DNA of 64,000 bases from NCBI RefSeq assembly GCF_002733835.1, contig NZ_NVWY01000010.1, positions 25,686 through 89,685 of the forward strand. Reading direction: 5' to 3'. Positions 17,271 to 30,081 of the stretch are shown here, one piece after another. Source of the DNA: Alcanivorax sp. Lineage in GTDB: Bacteria; Pseudomonadota; Gammaproteobacteria; Pseudomonadales; Alcanivoracaceae. Below the pieces are notes generated by a model, which worked only from the letters and a program-made list of their open reading frames with translations, ran no database searches and was not told where the DNA came from. The position numbers were made by a program, and so were the translations under genes. How positions within the stretch are numbered: the first letter of the stretch is position 1; every line of letters starts with the position of its first letter.

Positions 17271-17298
17271 GGTTCGCCCCCTGGAAGGGAACTCCTAC
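17271..17298 (-). repeat. REP family 2 hairpin, inverted copy
   Basis: Near-perfect inverse of the copies at 17034 and 17142; ends CTCCTAC, 53 bp before wzc. Confidence 0.8.
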
Positions 17299-17351
17299 AA
17301 GGGGCCCCGAAAAAACGCCCAACAGCAAAACAGACAGTAGAGCAATAAAAC

Positions 17352-19568
17352 ATGGCAGAAAACGCAACAAACACAGCACGGCAGCCTCAATCGTCTTCCA
17401 GCATGGCCGACGAGATAGATCTGCAACGTCTGTGGGGGCTACTGGTCGACCACCGCTGGCTGATTATTGGCACCACGTTTATCGCCCTGTGCCTGGGGGT
17501 GGCTTATGCTTTGCTGGCCACCCCCATTTATAAAGCCGATGCGTTACTGCAAGTGGAAGACAAACAGGGCGGCGTGCCCGGGTTTTCCGAACTGAACGAA
17601 CTGTTTACGGAAGAATCCTCTGCTGATGCCGAGATCCAGATAATCCGTTCGCGGATGGTGCTGGGCGAAATCATTGACCAACTGCAATTGGATATACGCA
17701 TAGCCCCGGATCGTGCGCCCTTCATTGGTGGTTTTGGTGCGCCTGACCCTGCGCCGGAGTTTGTCCCCAAACCCCTGTTTGCGGGCTACCGGGATAGCGA
17801 GACCTTCGTGACCATCAAATCTTTCCAGGTGCCGGAAAACCTGGAAGGCAAAGTGTTTACGCTGATCGAAGAAAACGGCCAGCCCGCGCTGTATCTCGAA
17901 GAGCAAAAAGTCGGCAGCGCCCCCCTCGGCACCCCAATCACCAGCGAAGACAAACGCATTGTGCTGGAGCTGGGCGAGTGGGAATACGGCGAAGAGCCGC
18001 TAACGCTGGTGCATCAAACCCGCGCCGATGCGGTCAATAAACTTCGTGGCCGTCTTTCCGTCAGCGAGCAAGGTAAAGCCACCGGCATCATTGGAATGTC
18101 CATCACCGGGCCTCACAAAGGCCGTATCCGTTCCATTCTGGATTCAATCAGCGAAACCTATCTACTGCAGAATATTAAACGTATGTCTGCAGAAGCGGAA
18201 AATAGCCTGGACTTCCTCGACGAGCAGCTTCCCGAAATCAAGGAAAAGCTCACCGGCGCGGAAGAAAAGCTGAATGCCTACCGCCTGAAAAGTGAATCGG
18301 TTGACCTGTCCCTGGAAACCCAGTCTGTATTGGAGCGGCTGGTTGCCATCGAAGCAAAAATCAATGAGCTGAAAATCAAGGAAAGTGAAGTTTCCGCCCG
18401 CTTTACCAGGGAGCACCCGGCTTATCGCACGCTGATTCAGCAGCGGGGCTCCCTGATTCAGGAAAAAGACGAGCTGAATAAACAAATCAAAGAACTGCCG
18501 GAAACCCAGCAGGAAGTGCTGCGGTTGATGCGCGACGTAGAAGTTAACCAGGAAATCTATGTGGGCCTGCTCAACAAGGTGCAGGAGCTACGCATCATGA
18601 AAGCCGGCACCGTCGGTAGCGTACGCATTATCGACAAGGCCCTGGTGCAACCTGAACCGGTCAAACCCAAGAAAGCGCTGATTGCCATTCTGGCTGCCAT
18701 GCTGGGGGCCATGGGCTCTGTTGGTCTCGTTCTCCTCAAGGCGGCTTTTAACCGTGGAATCGAAAGCCCGGAGCAACTGGAAGAGCAGGGTATCTCCGTG
18801 TATGCCTCTATCCCGTTGTCTGAACACCAGCAAAAAGTGGACAGGGTGGAGGCCCTGAAGCGACGCCGCAAGCGCAAGAAAGACAAAGACCCTATCCCGT
18901 TGCTGAGCCTGTCCGACCCGAACGACCTGGCGGTTGAAGCCCTGCGGAGCCTGCGCACCAGCCTGCACTTCGCGATGATGGAGGCCAGCAACAAAGTGCT
19001 TATGGTCTCTGGCCCCAGTCCGGGGGTGGGCAAGTCTTTTGTCTCCGCTAACCTGGCAGCAGTGCTTGCTCAAACCGGGCAGAAAGTGGTGGTGGTCGAT
19101 GGGGACATGCGCAAGGGCCACATGCACCGCTTTTTCGAAAACCGTAACGACGCAGGCTTGTCGGACTATCTGTCTGGTCAGGTTGAACAAAGCCTGATTG
19201 TACAGTCGACGCAAATGGAAAATTTGTCATTTATTTCCCGCGGGCAGGTGCCACCGAATCCGTCCGAGCTGTTGATGCATGACCGTTTTAAAGCGCTGAT
19301 GGAGTCCCTGAGTGCTCAATACGACATCGTGCTGGTAGATACCCCGCCAATCCTCGCGGTAACCGATGCCGCCATCGTAGGTCAGCTGGCCGGCAGCAGC
19401 CTGATTGTGACCCGCTTTGGCGTTAACAGCGTTAAGGAAGTAGACATCACCCTGACACGTTTTGCGCAGAATAATGTGGAGATTAAAGGGGCGATTCTCA
19501 ATTGCATGGAGAGACGGGCCTCCAACGAATACGGGTATTACAACTACGCATATGGAAATGATGCCTGA
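17352..19568 (+). CDS. wzc: polysaccharide co-polymerase and tyrosine autokinase Wzc
   Basis: Inner-membrane BY-kinase (738 aa) controlling chain length and export. The Wzz domain lies between two membrane helices (about residues 37-60 and 440-460) with a long periplasmic coiled-coil region. The cytoplasmic kinase carries Walker [10 protein letters not shown] with K561, Walker A' [11 protein letters not shown] and Walker [10 protein letters not shown]. The C-terminal tyrosine cluster has five Tyr (Y727, Y729, Y730, Y732, Y734). It works with Wza and is dephosphorylated by Wzb, both upstream. ATG 17352 lacks a clear ribosome site. The upstream repeat cluster may separate its expression from wza-wzb. 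Confidence 0.95.
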   Translation: MAENATNTARQPQSSSSMADEIDLQRLWGLLVDHRWLIIGTTFIALCLGVAYALLATPIYKADALLQVEDKQGGVPGFSELNELFTEESSADAEIQIIRSRMVLGEIIDQLQLDIRIAPDRAPFIGGFGAPDPAPEFVPKPLFAGYRDSETFVTIKSFQVPENLEGKVFTLIEENGQPALYLEEQKVGSAPLGTPITSEDKRIVLELGEWEYGEEPLTLVHQTRADAVNKLRGRLSVSEQGKATGIIGMSITGPHKGRIRSILDSISETYLLQNIKRMSAEAENSLDFLDEQLPEIKEKLTGAEEKLNAYRLKSESVDLSLETQSVLERLVAIEAKINELKIKESEVSARFTREHPAYRTLIQQRGSLIQEKDELNKQIKELPETQQEVLRLMRDVEVNQEIYVGLLNKVQELRIMKAGTVGSVRIIDKALVQPEPVKPKKALIAILAAMLGAMGSVGLVLLKAAFNRGIESPEQLEEQGISVYASIPLSEHQQKVDRVEALKRRRKRKKDKDPIPLLSLSDPNDLAVEALRSLRTSLHFAMMEASNKVLMVSGPSPGVGKSFVSANLAAVLAQTGQKVVVVDGDMRKGHMHRFFENRNDAGLSDYLSGQVEQSLIVQSTQMENLSFISRGQVPPNPSELLMHDRFKALMESLSAQYDIVLVDTPPILAVTDAAIVGQLAGSSLIVTRFGVNSVKEVDITLTRFAQNNVEIKGAILNCMERRASNEYGYYNYAYGNDA

Positions 19569-19621
19569 ACAGGCATGTATTTCGCGGACTAACCAGACAG
19601 ATTGAACAGGAGAAGGAAAAA

Positions 19622-21908
<2,287 letters not shown>

Positions 21909-21922
21909 AGGAGTCTGGTCCA

Positions 21923-22504
21923 ATGGATTATCAGGTACACCCCAGCGCTATTGTCGATGACGGTGCCAAGATCGGTGCAGGCTCCCGGGTATGGCATTTT
22001 GTTCATGTGTGCGGCGGCGCCCGCGTCGGTAAGAACGTGTCCATGGGCCAGAACGTCTTTATCGGCAATAAGGTCACTATTGGCGATAACTGCAAAGTCC
22101 AGAACAACGTATCGGTCTACGATAATGTGCACTTGGAAGAAGGGGTCTTCTGTGGCCCGAGTATGGTGTTCACCAACGTTTATAACCCTCGCTCCCTGAT
22201 AGAACGCAAGGATGAGTACCGCGATACCCTGGTAAAGAAAGGTGCCACCCTTGGCGCGAACTGCACCATCGTTTGCGGGGTAACCATCGGCGCTTATTCC
22301 TTTGTGGGGGCTGGCGCCGTGGTTAATAAGGATGTGCCCGACTATGCTTTGGTTGTCGGCGTGCCCGGCAAGCAAATCGGCTGGATGAGCCAATTCGGTG
22401 AGCAATTAGACTTGCCCGTCACCGGCGACGGAGAAACCCGTTGCCAACATACTGGAGCGATTTATCGACTCACCAATGGCCTTCTGGAAAAGGTAACAGC
22501 CTGA
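21923..22504 (+). CDS. wbpD: UDP-2-acetamido-3-amino-glucuronate N-acetyltransferase (WbpD)
   Basis: Left-handed beta-helix acetyltransferase (193 aa) that acetylates the 3-amino group in the WbpA-B-E-D pathway. Hexapeptide repeats run from about residue 10 to 155 ([40 protein letters not shown]). A conserved [10 protein letters not shown] loop carries substrate-contact residues in the family. ATG 21923 follows AAAGGAGT. The stop overlaps the start of the aminotransferase (TGATG), which fits tight coupling of the two enzymes. Confidence 0.92.
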   Translation: MDYQVHPSAIVDDGAKIGAGSRVWHFVHVCGGARVGKNVSMGQNVFIGNKVTIGDNCKVQNNVSVYDNVHLEEGVFCGPSMVFTNVYNPRSLIERKDEYRDTLVKKGATLGANCTIVCGVTIGAYSFVGAGAVVNKDVPDYALVVGVPGKQIGWMSQFGEQLDLPVTGDGETRCQHTGAIYRLTNGLLEKVTA

Positions 22505-23589
22505 TGCAGTTTATTGATCTCGCCGCACAGCAAGCGCGTATTAAGGACAAAGTTGATGCAGGCATCCAGCGTGTTCTGGCCCACGGTCAGTACATACTAG
22601 GCCCCGAAGTGGCAGAGCTGGAAGAAAAGCTGGCGGCATTTTCTGGCGCAAAACATTGTATTACTTGTGCTAATGGTACTGATGCACTGCAAATTGCTCA
22701 GATGGCTTTTGGCATTGGCCCTGGGGATGAAGTTATTACTCCCGGCTTCACCTATATCGCTACCGCAGAAACTGTAGCGGTGCTGGGCGCCAAACCGGTG
22801 TACGTGGATATTGATCCGAAGACGTACAATCTGGATCCGGAAAAACTTGAAGCGGCTATTACGCCGCGAACCAAAGCCATCATTCCGGTTTCCCTTTACG
22901 GGCAGTGTGCGGATTACGATGCCATTAATGCGATTGCCAATAAGCATGGCATTCCGGTGATTGAGGATGCTGCCCAAAGCTTTGGCGCTACTTACAAAGG
23001 CAAGCGCTCCTGCAATCTTAGCACCGTGGCAACTACCAGTTTTTTTCCGAGCAAGCCTCTGGGCTGCTATGGGGATGGTGGTGCTATCTTCACCAACAAT
23101 GATGAGCTGGCCGTGACCCTGCGGCAAATTGCCCGTCACGGGCAAGATCGGCGTTATCACCACCTTCGCGTGGGCGTGAACAGCCGTCTGGATACCCTGC
23201 AAGCGGCTATTTTGCTGCCAAAACTGGAGATTTTTTCAGACGAGCTATCTCTTCGGCAGCAGGTTGCTAAAAATTATACCGAGAAGCTGAAAGCGGCAGG
23301 TATTGAAGTGCCTCACGTAGAAAGTCATAACACCAGTGCTTGGGCTCAGTACACCGTACGGGTGAATAACAGGGATATTGTACAGGCGTCATTAAAAGAG
23401 CTGGGTATTCCAACTGCCGTACATTATCCCATTCCTCTTAACTTGCAGCCGGCTGTTGAAGATAAGACTTTAACGCTGCGAGAGGGCGATAAAGCGGCAA
23501 CAGAAGTTATGAGTTTACCAATGCACCCTTATATGAGTGAAGAGCAAGTCCAAAAGGTGACTCAAGAAATTGAAAAAGTGCTTTGTTAA
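22504..23589 (+). CDS. wbpE: UDP-2-acetamido-3-keto-glucuronate aminotransferase (WbpE)
   Basis: PLP-dependent DegT/DnrJ/EryC1 aminotransferase (361 aa) that adds the C3 amino group using glutamate. The PLP lysine is K184 in FFPSKPLGCYGDGGA, and the phosphate-binding segment CANGTDALQIA is near residue 57. Start ATG 22504 overlaps the wbpD stop and gives the family N-terminus [10 protein letters not shown]. Together with the three preceding genes it should make UDP-GlcNAc(3NAc)A. No 2-epimerase (wbpI) is seen, so the manno form is not expected from this window. Confidence 0.92.
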   Translation: MQFIDLAAQQARIKDKVDAGIQRVLAHGQYILGPEVAELEEKLAAFSGAKHCITCANGTDALQIAQMAFGIGPGDEVITPGFTYIATAETVAVLGAKPVYVDIDPKTYNLDPEKLEAAITPRTKAIIPVSLYGQCADYDAINAIANKHGIPVIEDAAQSFGATYKGKRSCNLSTVATTSFFPSKPLGCYGDGGAIFTNNDELAVTLRQIARHGQDRRYHHLRVGVNSRLDTLQAAILLPKLEIFSDELSLRQQVAKNYTEKLKAAGIEVPHVESHNTSAWAQYTVRVNNRDIVQASLKELGIPTAVHYPIPLNLQPAVEDKTLTLREGDKAATEVMSLPMHPYMSEEQVQKVTQEIEKVLC

Positions 23590-23709
23590 AAAATGCTTTC
23601 TGAGCATCTTTATTTGCTTTGAAATGTTAAGAGGGGGCTCCGCGGTTAATTAATGATTGCGGTTCTGCCAAGAAGAGAGTTACAAGGAATAAAGTCGAAC
23701 GAAAACCAT

Positions 23710-25017
23710 ATGAGTAAAACGATAAAGACGATGATCACCCGTAGTCGCATCACTCGAAATGTCCTGATGTTAATGAGTGGCACGGCAATGGCACAAATAA
23801 TAGTTGTTGTTGCTATGCCGTTCGTCACGAGATTGTTTACTCCGGAAATGTTTGGGGCGCTTTCTTTGTATCAGTCCCTATCTCAGTTTTTTATTCCAGT
23901 CGTTGCTTGGCGGTATGAAGGGGCCCTATTAATATCTGAAGCAGAGGAAGAGTCGAGAGCCTTATTTTTTTTGGGGTTGATTATTGTGTTCTTCATGGCT
24001 TTCTTTGCTTCTATAGTTACTTATGGTTTTTTTGTTTTTGATTTTATGGGTTATGCTGAACTCCCTAGCTGGTCCCCATTATTCATGGCGATATCACTTG
24101 TTGGGACCGGTTATTTTGCGCTGTATAGGTCGTGGCTTCTTAGACAAGGTGCGGTTAAAGGGATTGGGTTGGCTGCTATTAGCCGTTCAGGCTCAAGTGC
24201 TGTGAGTAAAGTGTTGGCCGGTTTTTTTAGTTTGGGATCTTACGGCCTTCTTTTATCTGAAGTTGTGGGTGCGTGGGCAGCAGTGCTTAGTTTAAGAAAA
24301 AAATCGAAACGTTTATTCAAGGGAGAGGTGGGGCGCTGGAACTTGAGTAGCGCGAAAAGAATGGCGAAAAAGTATAAAAAATTCGCTGCATATGAAATGC
24401 CGTCAATGTTGTTAAACCAGGTTTCTGCAGTTGCGCCTGTACCTATTATCGCGTCGCTATACGGAATTAAAGCAGCAGGGATGTTTGGTGTGGCTAGGAT
24501 GGTTTTTTCTATACCTAGCAGGCAAATTGGCAATGCAGCAGCAGATGTCTTTCAGATGGAGCTAGGACGATTGGTTAGAGTGAACAAGGTGGAGCAAGTG
24601 GAAAAGCTTTTTTATTCCTTCTCTGGAAAGCTAACAATTGTTGCTCTTGTTCTTTGTTTAGCTTTTGTTTTTCTTGCTCCTCTTTGTGTGCCGTATGTTT
24701 TTGGGGTTGAGTGGAGTGCCGCAGGGTTTATGTTAGCCGAGATGGCTCCATGGATTTGTGCCTCATTAGTTGTTAGCGCAATGAGTAGGGCGCTTTCTGT
24801 TATGGAAAAACAAGAGTGGAAAATTGTCTACGACATCTCGCTGTTAGGAATAATGGCTTTGGTTTATGGTTATAGTAAAAATCAAGAATTTTCATCGGTT
24901 GATTTTGTGGGTGTTTTATCTGTGGGGATGGCTTTGGCTTACGTCATATACTTTTTTGTAATTGCTGTGGTTGTGCATATAGATGTTAAGGCGAGGTGTG
25001 CTGAAAGTCATGGATGA
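23710..25017 (+). CDS. wzx: polysaccharide flippase (Wzx-like)
   Basis: Integral membrane protein (435 aa) of the MOP/PST superfamily, expected to flip undecaprenyl-linked repeat units. There are about 12 hydrophobic segments. The opening helix pair (VLMLMSGTAMAQIIVVVAMP then FVTRLFTPEMFGALSLYQS) is typical of the family. The start is uncertain: ATG 23710 is preferred, but ATG 23653 (earlier, in frame) and 23731 have equally weak ribosome sites. The DNA becomes AT-rich and T-run-rich here, unlike wbpE, as is common for serotype-specific wzx/wzy blocks. Confidence 0.85.
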   Translation: MSKTIKTMITRSRITRNVLMLMSGTAMAQIIVVVAMPFVTRLFTPEMFGALSLYQSLSQFFIPVVAWRYEGALLISEAEEESRALFFLGLIIVFFMAFFASIVTYGFFVFDFMGYAELPSWSPLFMAISLVGTGYFALYRSWLLRQGAVKGIGLAAISRSGSSAVSKVLAGFFSLGSYGLLLSEVVGAWAAVLSLRKKSKRLFKGEVGRWNLSSAKRMAKKYKKFAAYEMPSMLLNQVSAVAPVPIIASLYGIKAAGMFGVARMVFSIPSRQIGNAAADVFQMELGRLVRVNKVEQVEKLFYSFSGKLTIVALVLCLAFVFLAPLCVPYVFGVEWSAAGFMLAEMAPWICASLVVSAMSRALSVMEKQEWKIVYDISLLGIMALVYGYSKNQEFSSVDFVGVLSVGMALAYVIYFFVIAVVVHIDVKARCAESHG

Positions 25018-25066
25018 AGTGCTGCTTTTTTTAATTTTCATTAGTCTTTGATGTGATGACTTTAAT

Positions 25067-26389
25067 ATGATGGTGAGCACGCTTTTTGTCTTGTTGTATT
25101 TTATGTCTCCCTTTTTTTTGTTCTGGCTGTACAGATTGTCGGGTTTTAACGTTCGCGAAGTGAATATAATAAATTTGGTTGTTTTTTCTTTTTTTGTTTT
25201 TGCTTATGTGGGTGTTTTGCCCTTGTATTTTTATTGGGATGAATACCGCTATGTGGTTGGGGTTGTGGATAGAGATATTATAATAAGTATTTTCTTTGCT
25301 TCCCTTTGGTCCTTTTTCGCAATAATTTTGATTTTTTCTCTTTGGGTTAGAGTGCTTTTTGTTCCTGCTCGAAGATGTGCGGGTGTGGATATGCGGCCAT
25401 TTAATCATATGGAGTCGTTGGTCTGTGCCTTGGCTTATTTGATTTGTGGTATGGCCTTTTTGTTATATATGCGATCTGTTGATCAGGTGGCGCTTTTTGT
25501 GGCTCTCTTTGAGACACAGGAGGGCGTTGCTCGTGCCAGAAGTTCGATGACAAATGCGTTTGATGGGCGCTATCATTGGTACAGGTTATTGATAAGTGAT
25601 TTTTCGGTTTTCTTATCTTATTGTTTTTATGCTAACTATTTGAAAGTGAAGAGTAGAATGTCACTCGGTGTTTTTTCTGTGACGTTCCTTCTTTGCTGTT
25701 TGTTCTTGCTTTCTTCAGCGCAGAAGGCGCCTGTCGTCTGGTATTTTTTGGGGCTCTATCTTGTTTATAGTGTTGTCGTTAATAAAGGAATTGTCAGTTT
25801 TAAGGGGGGGGTTTTTCTAGGGGTGTCAGGGCTGGGGGTCCTTGTCGTTCTATTTGTTGTTTTTATGGGGGTTGAGGATTTTTCTTTAGCAGTGGCCTCA
25901 GTATTTTCGCGACTTTTTACAGCAGGGATATCGGCTTCATATTTTTATATTAAGTTTTTTCCCGATGTGGAGGGCTTTCTTTGGGGGAGAAGTTTGCCCA
26001 ACCCTGGTGGGATATTTCCATTTGATCCATACCCGCTAACAAAAAAGATTATGGATTGGAGGTTTGCAGGGAATATGGAGAGAGGCGTTGTAGGAAGCTC
26101 CCCTACAGTTTTTTGGGGTGAGGCATATGCTAATTTTTCATGGTTTGGGGTTTTCTTTATTCCTTTTTTAATTGGATCTGTGATTTATTTGTATCATTAT
26201 TTTGTATCCTTTTTGGAGGATACGCCATTTAAGGTGGCCTTAACTGTTTGGCTTGCGCTTTTCTTTAAGGATGTTTCGGTGACGGGGTTTAGTGCATTTT
26301 TAATTAATGTGACTTTGTTTTCTTTTGTTTTTCTCGTTCTTTTCTTGGTGGTGTTGTCGAATAAGCTTTCATTTAAAATTATTCGATGA
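25067..26389 (+). CDS. wzy: O-antigen/EPS polymerase (Wzy-like)
   Basis: Very hydrophobic protein (440 aa) with about 11-12 membrane segments and a large periplasmic loop at about residues 285-355 that contains NPGGIFPFDPYPL and VVGSSPTVFWGEAYANFSW. This kind of loop (small residues, PxxxGE.YaNF) is typical of oligosaccharide repeat-unit polymerases. Position after a flippase and before glycosyltransferases supports Wzy. Primary sequence of Wzy proteins is poorly conserved, so the call leans on topology and context. Base composition is strongly AT-biased. Confidence 0.78.
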   Translation: MMVSTLFVLLYFMSPFFLFWLYRLSGFNVREVNIINLVVFSFFVFAYVGVLPLYFYWDEYRYVVGVVDRDIIISIFFASLWSFFAIILIFSLWVRVLFVPARRCAGVDMRPFNHMESLVCALAYLICGMAFLLYMRSVDQVALFVALFETQEGVARARSSMTNAFDGRYHWYRLLISDFSVFLSYCFYANYLKVKSRMSLGVFSVTFLLCCLFLLSSAQKAPVVWYFLGLYLVYSVVVNKGIVSFKGGVFLGVSGLGVLVVLFVVFMGVEDFSLAVASVFSRLFTAGISASYFYIKFFPDVEGFLWGRSLPNPGGIFPFDPYPLTKKIMDWRFAGNMERGVVGSSPTVFWGEAYANFSWFGVFFIPFLIGSVIYLYHYFVSFLEDTPFKVALTVWLALFFKDVSVTGFSAFLINVTLFSFVFLVLFLVVLSNKLSFKIIR

Positions 26390-26416
26390 ATTTTATTTTA
26401 TGTAAGTTGTGGTGCA

Positions 26417-27535
26417 ATGAAAAAAATAGCAAGTGTTGTTTTGAATGACTTCACTAATGATTCTCGTGTCTGGAAGATGTCACGTTCATTTGTTAAGCAG
26501 GGTTTTTCGCCAATAGTGGTGGCAATGTATTCTGACGGTTTGATGCTAAGGGAATCAGTTGATGGTGTGAGTGTTGAAAGAATCAAGTTGGCTTCCCGCC
26601 CTTGGCCTAAGTGGAAGCTGGTTCAGATATTTAAGTATATTGAGTTTCTTGTTCGTGCTTTCTGGCGTTTTCGTGGCGTCGACATTGTTCATTGCAATGA
26701 TCTAAATGCACTTCCAGTTGGTGTTTTGATCAAATTTTTTGGGGGTGGGAAGGTCGTCTATGACTGTCATGAGTATGAAACAGAAACGAATGGGCTGAAA
26801 GGTTTGGAAAAAAAAGCCAAAAAATGGCTTGAGCGTATGCTTATCCCGTTTGCAGATAAAGTGTGCACGGTAAGTGACTCTATAGCTAATGAGTATGCCC
26901 GGATTTATAAAATCACCAAGCCAGCATTGGTTATGAATTGCCCTTCTTTTGTTGAAATAAAAAAACGAAATATTTTTCGAGAAACGTTGGGCATCCGCAG
27001 TGATCAGAAGATTTTTCTTTATCAGGGGAGTTTAAGTAAAGGAAGGGGCGTTGAGGTGCTGCTAGACGCATTTGCTGATTTTGAGTCGGATGAAGCTGTT
27101 TTGGTATGCATGGGATATGGTCCGTTGGAAGCTTTGGTTAGGGCGAAGTCGGAGGCGTCCAATACGGTTTTTATTCACCCCGCCGTTTCGCCTGATGTGT
27201 TGCTGGACTACACCTGCTCCGCAGACTATGGAGTCTCTTTTATAGAGGATGTGTGTTTGAGTCATCGCTACTGCCTCCCTAATAAAATGTTCGAATATAT
27301 AATGGCGGGAATTCCAGTGTTGACTTCTGACCTTTTCGAAATGAAAAAAATTGTTGAGTCTGAGGGGGTTGGAATAGTGGCTGCTTCCAATACGGTTCAA
27401 GGGTTTCAGGGTGCTGTAAAAAAAATCCAATTTCAAAACTATTCTGATATGCAGAAGCGTGTGTTTTCCGCTCGTGGGAAATACTGCTGGGAAGAGCAAG
27501 AAGTTATATTAAAAGAGATTTACAATGCAATATAA
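26417..27535 (+). CDS. glycosyltransferase family 4 protein
   Basis: GT-B fold glycosyltransferase (372 aa), probably adding a sugar to the lipid-linked repeat unit on the cytoplasmic face. The N-terminal domain starts [19 protein letters not shown], with [14 protein letters not shown] as the acceptor-side motif. The nucleotide-sugar site includes [20 protein letters not shown] and [18 protein letters not shown], where the E-x7-E region of GT4 is only partly kept. Donor and acceptor are not predictable. Its 3' end overlaps the next GT start by 11 nt. Confidence 0.87.
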   Translation: MKKIASVVLNDFTNDSRVWKMSRSFVKQGFSPIVVAMYSDGLMLRESVDGVSVERIKLASRPWPKWKLVQIFKYIEFLVRAFWRFRGVDIVHCNDLNALPVGVLIKFFGGGKVVYDCHEYETETNGLKGLEKKAKKWLERMLIPFADKVCTVSDSIANEYARIYKITKPALVMNCPSFVEIKKRNIFRETLGIRSDQKIFLYQGSLSKGRGVEVLLDAFADFESDEAVLVCMGYGPLEALVRAKSEASNTVFIHPAVSPDVLLDYTCSADYGVSFIEDVCLSHRYCLPNKMFEYIMAGIPVLTSDLFEMKKIVESEGVGIVAASNTVQGFQGAVKKIQFQNYSDMQKRVFSARGKYCWEEQEVILKEIYNAI

Positions 27536-28643
27536 AATGCGTGTTGCCCATCTTACCTCTGCTCATCCGCGCTTGGATGCACGTATTTTTCTCAAGGAAT
27601 GCGTGTCTTTAGCCAAGCATGGGTATGCTACTTATTTAGTGGTGGCAGACGGTAAAGGCGATGAACAAAAGAATAATGTTTCTGTTTGTGATGTCGGTTC
27701 GAGTAATGGTCGTTTGGATCGTATAAGGAATGCGCCCGCTCGAGTGCTAGTGAAGGCATTGGCTCTTGATGCTGATATTTATCATATCCACGATCCTGAA
27801 CTGCTTCCAATTGCTCTTAAGCTTAAGAAATATGGGAAAGTTGTTTTTTTTGATGCGCATGAGGATGTCCCGAAACAGTTGCTCGGAAAGCCATACCTTA
27901 ACAGGCCAATTAGACTTTTTTTATCTCGAATTTTTGAAATATACGAGCGTTATGCTTGTGGTAAAATGGATGCAGTAGTTGCCGCGACTCCTTATATCAA
28001 AGATAAGTTCATGTCCATGGGCTTGCGATCCGTTGATATTAATAACTTTCCCCTGCTTGGAGAGCTCTCTTGTGATTTTGTGGGCTGGTCAAACAAAAAA
28101 GCACAAATAGCATATGTTGGTAGCTTGGGAGAGGTGCGTGGGATTCGCGAAATGGTTCAGGCAATCGGTTTGTCTCAATCTTCAGTTAAGCTGGCTATTG
28201 GAGGTGCTTTCTCACAGAAAAGTTTTGAGCTGCAAGTAAGAAATGAGCCTGGTTGGAGTAAGGTGGATTTTAAAGGCTGGTTGGATAGAGGTGGCGTAAA
28301 AGAAATATTAAATGAATCGTTGGCTGGTTTGGTGACGCTTCAGCCGATAATAAATTACCTAGATTCGCTTCCAGTAAAAATGTTTGAGTATATGGCGGCT
28401 GGTTTGCCTGTGATCGCTTCTGACTTTCCGCTTTGGAGGTCCATTCTCGAAGATAGTCAGTGTGGCCTTTGTGTCGATCCACTAAATCCGCAGGCTATTG
28501 CAGATGCTGTTGATTATTTGGTCCATCATCCTGATGAGGCTATGAAAATGGGGGTTAATGGACAAAAAGCTGTTGTTGAAAAATACAACTGGTCAATTGA
28601 AGAGAAGAAGCTAATTGAGCTTTACCGCTCATTCTCCAAGTAG
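27525..28643 (+). CDS. glycosyltransferase family 4 protein
   Basis: Second GT4-type enzyme (372 aa). Motifs: [18 protein letters not shown] at the N-terminus, [22 protein letters not shown], and the C-terminal [19 protein letters not shown] donor-binding segment. These resemble GT4 enzymes of capsule and EPS loci. Start ATG 27525 has AAGAG 8 nt upstream; an in-frame ATG at 27537 is an alternative. The gene overlaps the previous one, so the two are probably translated together and act in sequence. Confidence 0.87.
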   Translation: MQYKMRVAHLTSAHPRLDARIFLKECVSLAKHGYATYLVVADGKGDEQKNNVSVCDVGSSNGRLDRIRNAPARVLVKALALDADIYHIHDPELLPIALKLKKYGKVVFFDAHEDVPKQLLGKPYLNRPIRLFLSRIFEIYERYACGKMDAVVAATPYIKDKFMSMGLRSVDINNFPLLGELSCDFVGWSNKKAQIAYVGSLGEVRGIREMVQAIGLSQSSVKLAIGGAFSQKSFELQVRNEPGWSKVDFKGWLDRGGVKEILNESLAGLVTLQPIINYLDSLPVKMFEYMAAGLPVIASDFPLWRSILEDSQCGLCVDPLNPQAIADAVDYLVHHPDEAMKMGVNGQKAVVEKYNWSIEEKKLIELYRSFSK

Positions 28644-28846
28644 ACTGCAATCCGTTATTTGGTGGCGTTAGCGGATGAATCTGGGTTGATGAATTTTGAG
28701 CTCTAATTTTATTAGGCTGTAGATATTACGTGACGGTACTGCTGGTAACCTAAGTGCTTATTGATGATGTTAACGAAGCCTTGATGTCTGGTGGAAAAAC
28801 TTCTGCTGTATGTCAGGCTCTTATTGATTTAGTTAGAGAGTTTTGA
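28644..28846 (+). other. AT-rich gap, possible gene remnant
   Basis: 203 bp with no intact gene. One frame ending at 28844-28846 could encode about 26 residues (DVNEALMSGGKTSAVCQALI and on) after an in-frame stop, which looks protein-like but is too short to identify. It may be the tail of a deleted gene. Confidence 0.3.
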
Positions 28847-30070
28847 ATGACGAAGGTCGTTTGGATTATTAATCAATATGCCTCTACCCCTGAAACCGGA
28901 ATGGGAGGCCGTCACTATTATCTTTCTAGATCTTTGGCCAAGCAGGGATACACGGTTTTTTTGATTGCATCGAGTTTTGGACACAAGATGAGGAGGCCGC
29001 CATGTGTGACGGATAGATTCACTGTTAGTGAACAGGGCGGCTTTAATATGGTTTGGATAAAGATGCCAAGATACTCTGGCTCTGGAAGCCCTGTCCGTAT
29101 TTTGAACTGGTTTCTTTTTTCTTTTATGTTGCGCTTTTTGCCTGGGTTTTTAAAGAGCAAGCCTGATGTTGTCTATTATTCGTCACCATCGCTGATTGGT
29201 TATTTGGGTGCCGAGCGGTTGGCAAGAACGACCGGTGCACGGTTGTTCTTTGAAATTAGAGATATATGGCCTTTGACTCTGCAGAAGCTCGGTGGATATA
29301 CGAATAATAACCCTTTGATCCGTTTTATGTATTGGGTGGAAAAACGTGCCTATAAGAGTGCTGATGTTCTGCTCTCAAATCTCAAGGGAGCTGGCAGATA
29401 TATTAAACAAGTGGCGGGTAGTTGTGATCAGTTTTTTTGGGTTCCTAACGGTATCTTGTTGGATGAGGTTTCAAACCCCGATCCACTGCCTGATGGTGAT
29501 ATAGGTAAAATAAGAACTAACCACTTTGTTGTCGGCTATGCAGGGGCGGTTGGAAAAGTTAATGCTATCAATGTTCTTGTTGATGCGGCGGAACTGCTTA
29601 AAGAGTCGCACCCTGAAATTTCTTTTGTTGTGGTTGGAGAAGGTGAACAGAAGAAACGACTTGTTTCTCAAGTTGTTGAAGGTGGAGGGACAAATGTTAC
29701 TTTTATAGGAGCAGTCCCAAAATCTCAGGTGCAAAGCGTGTTGTCTCAGTTTGATGCCCTGTATCTCGGATGGCTGAATGAGGATCTTTACGATTTTGGC
29801 ATTGGAGCTAATAAAATACCTGAATATCTCTATGCGCAGAAGCCTGTGATTCATTCCTATTCTGGAGGATGTGATCCCATTGCGGAGTCTGGTGCCGGTG
29901 TGACTATTCCGGCTGAGGATTCTGAAAAATTGGCTCAAGCCATTGTTGATATTTATGAAATGTCATGTGAAGAGCGCTCGTATATGGGGGGCTTGGGGAA
30001 AAGTTATGCTGTTGAAAATTACGACTTCGAAAGGCTATCCCGTAAAGTCGCTTCGTTGATTGATTCTTGA
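28847..30070 (+). CDS. glycosyltransferase, WbuB-like GT4
   Basis: GT4 enzyme (407 aa) resembling WbuB/WcaI-type transferases. The N-terminus VVWIINQYASTPETGMGGRH and the segment FFEIRDIWPLTLQKLG are characteristic of that subgroup. The donor-binding part has VGYAGAVGKVNAINVLVDAA and ANKIPEYLYAQKPVIHSYSG. WbuB relatives transfer N-acetyl-L-fucosamine, but donor identity here is not proven. It begins after a 203-bp AT-rich gap and its stop is 11 nt before the sulfotransferase ATG. Confidence 0.88.
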   Translation: MTKVVWIINQYASTPETGMGGRHYYLSRSLAKQGYTVFLIASSFGHKMRRPPCVTDRFTVSEQGGFNMVWIKMPRYSGSGSPVRILNWFLFSFMLRFLPGFLKSKPDVVYYSSPSLIGYLGAERLARTTGARLFFEIRDIWPLTLQKLGGYTNNNPLIRFMYWVEKRAYKSADVLLSNLKGAGRYIKQVAGSCDQFFWVPNGILLDEVSNPDPLPDGDIGKIRTNHFVVGYAGAVGKVNAINVLVDAAELLKESHPEISFVVVGEGEQKKRLVSQVVEGGGTNVTFIGAVPKSQVQSVLSQFDALYLGWLNEDLYDFGIGANKIPEYLYAQKPVIHSYSGGCDPIAESGAGVTIPAEDSEKLAQAIVDIYEMSCEERSYMGGLGKSYAVENYDFERLSRKVASLIDS

Positions 30071-30081
30071 AAGGGAAAGGT

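Noticed and set aside
16985..17298. CRISPR-like repeat cluster
   Set aside because: The elements are palindromic REPs in both orientations with unequal spacing.
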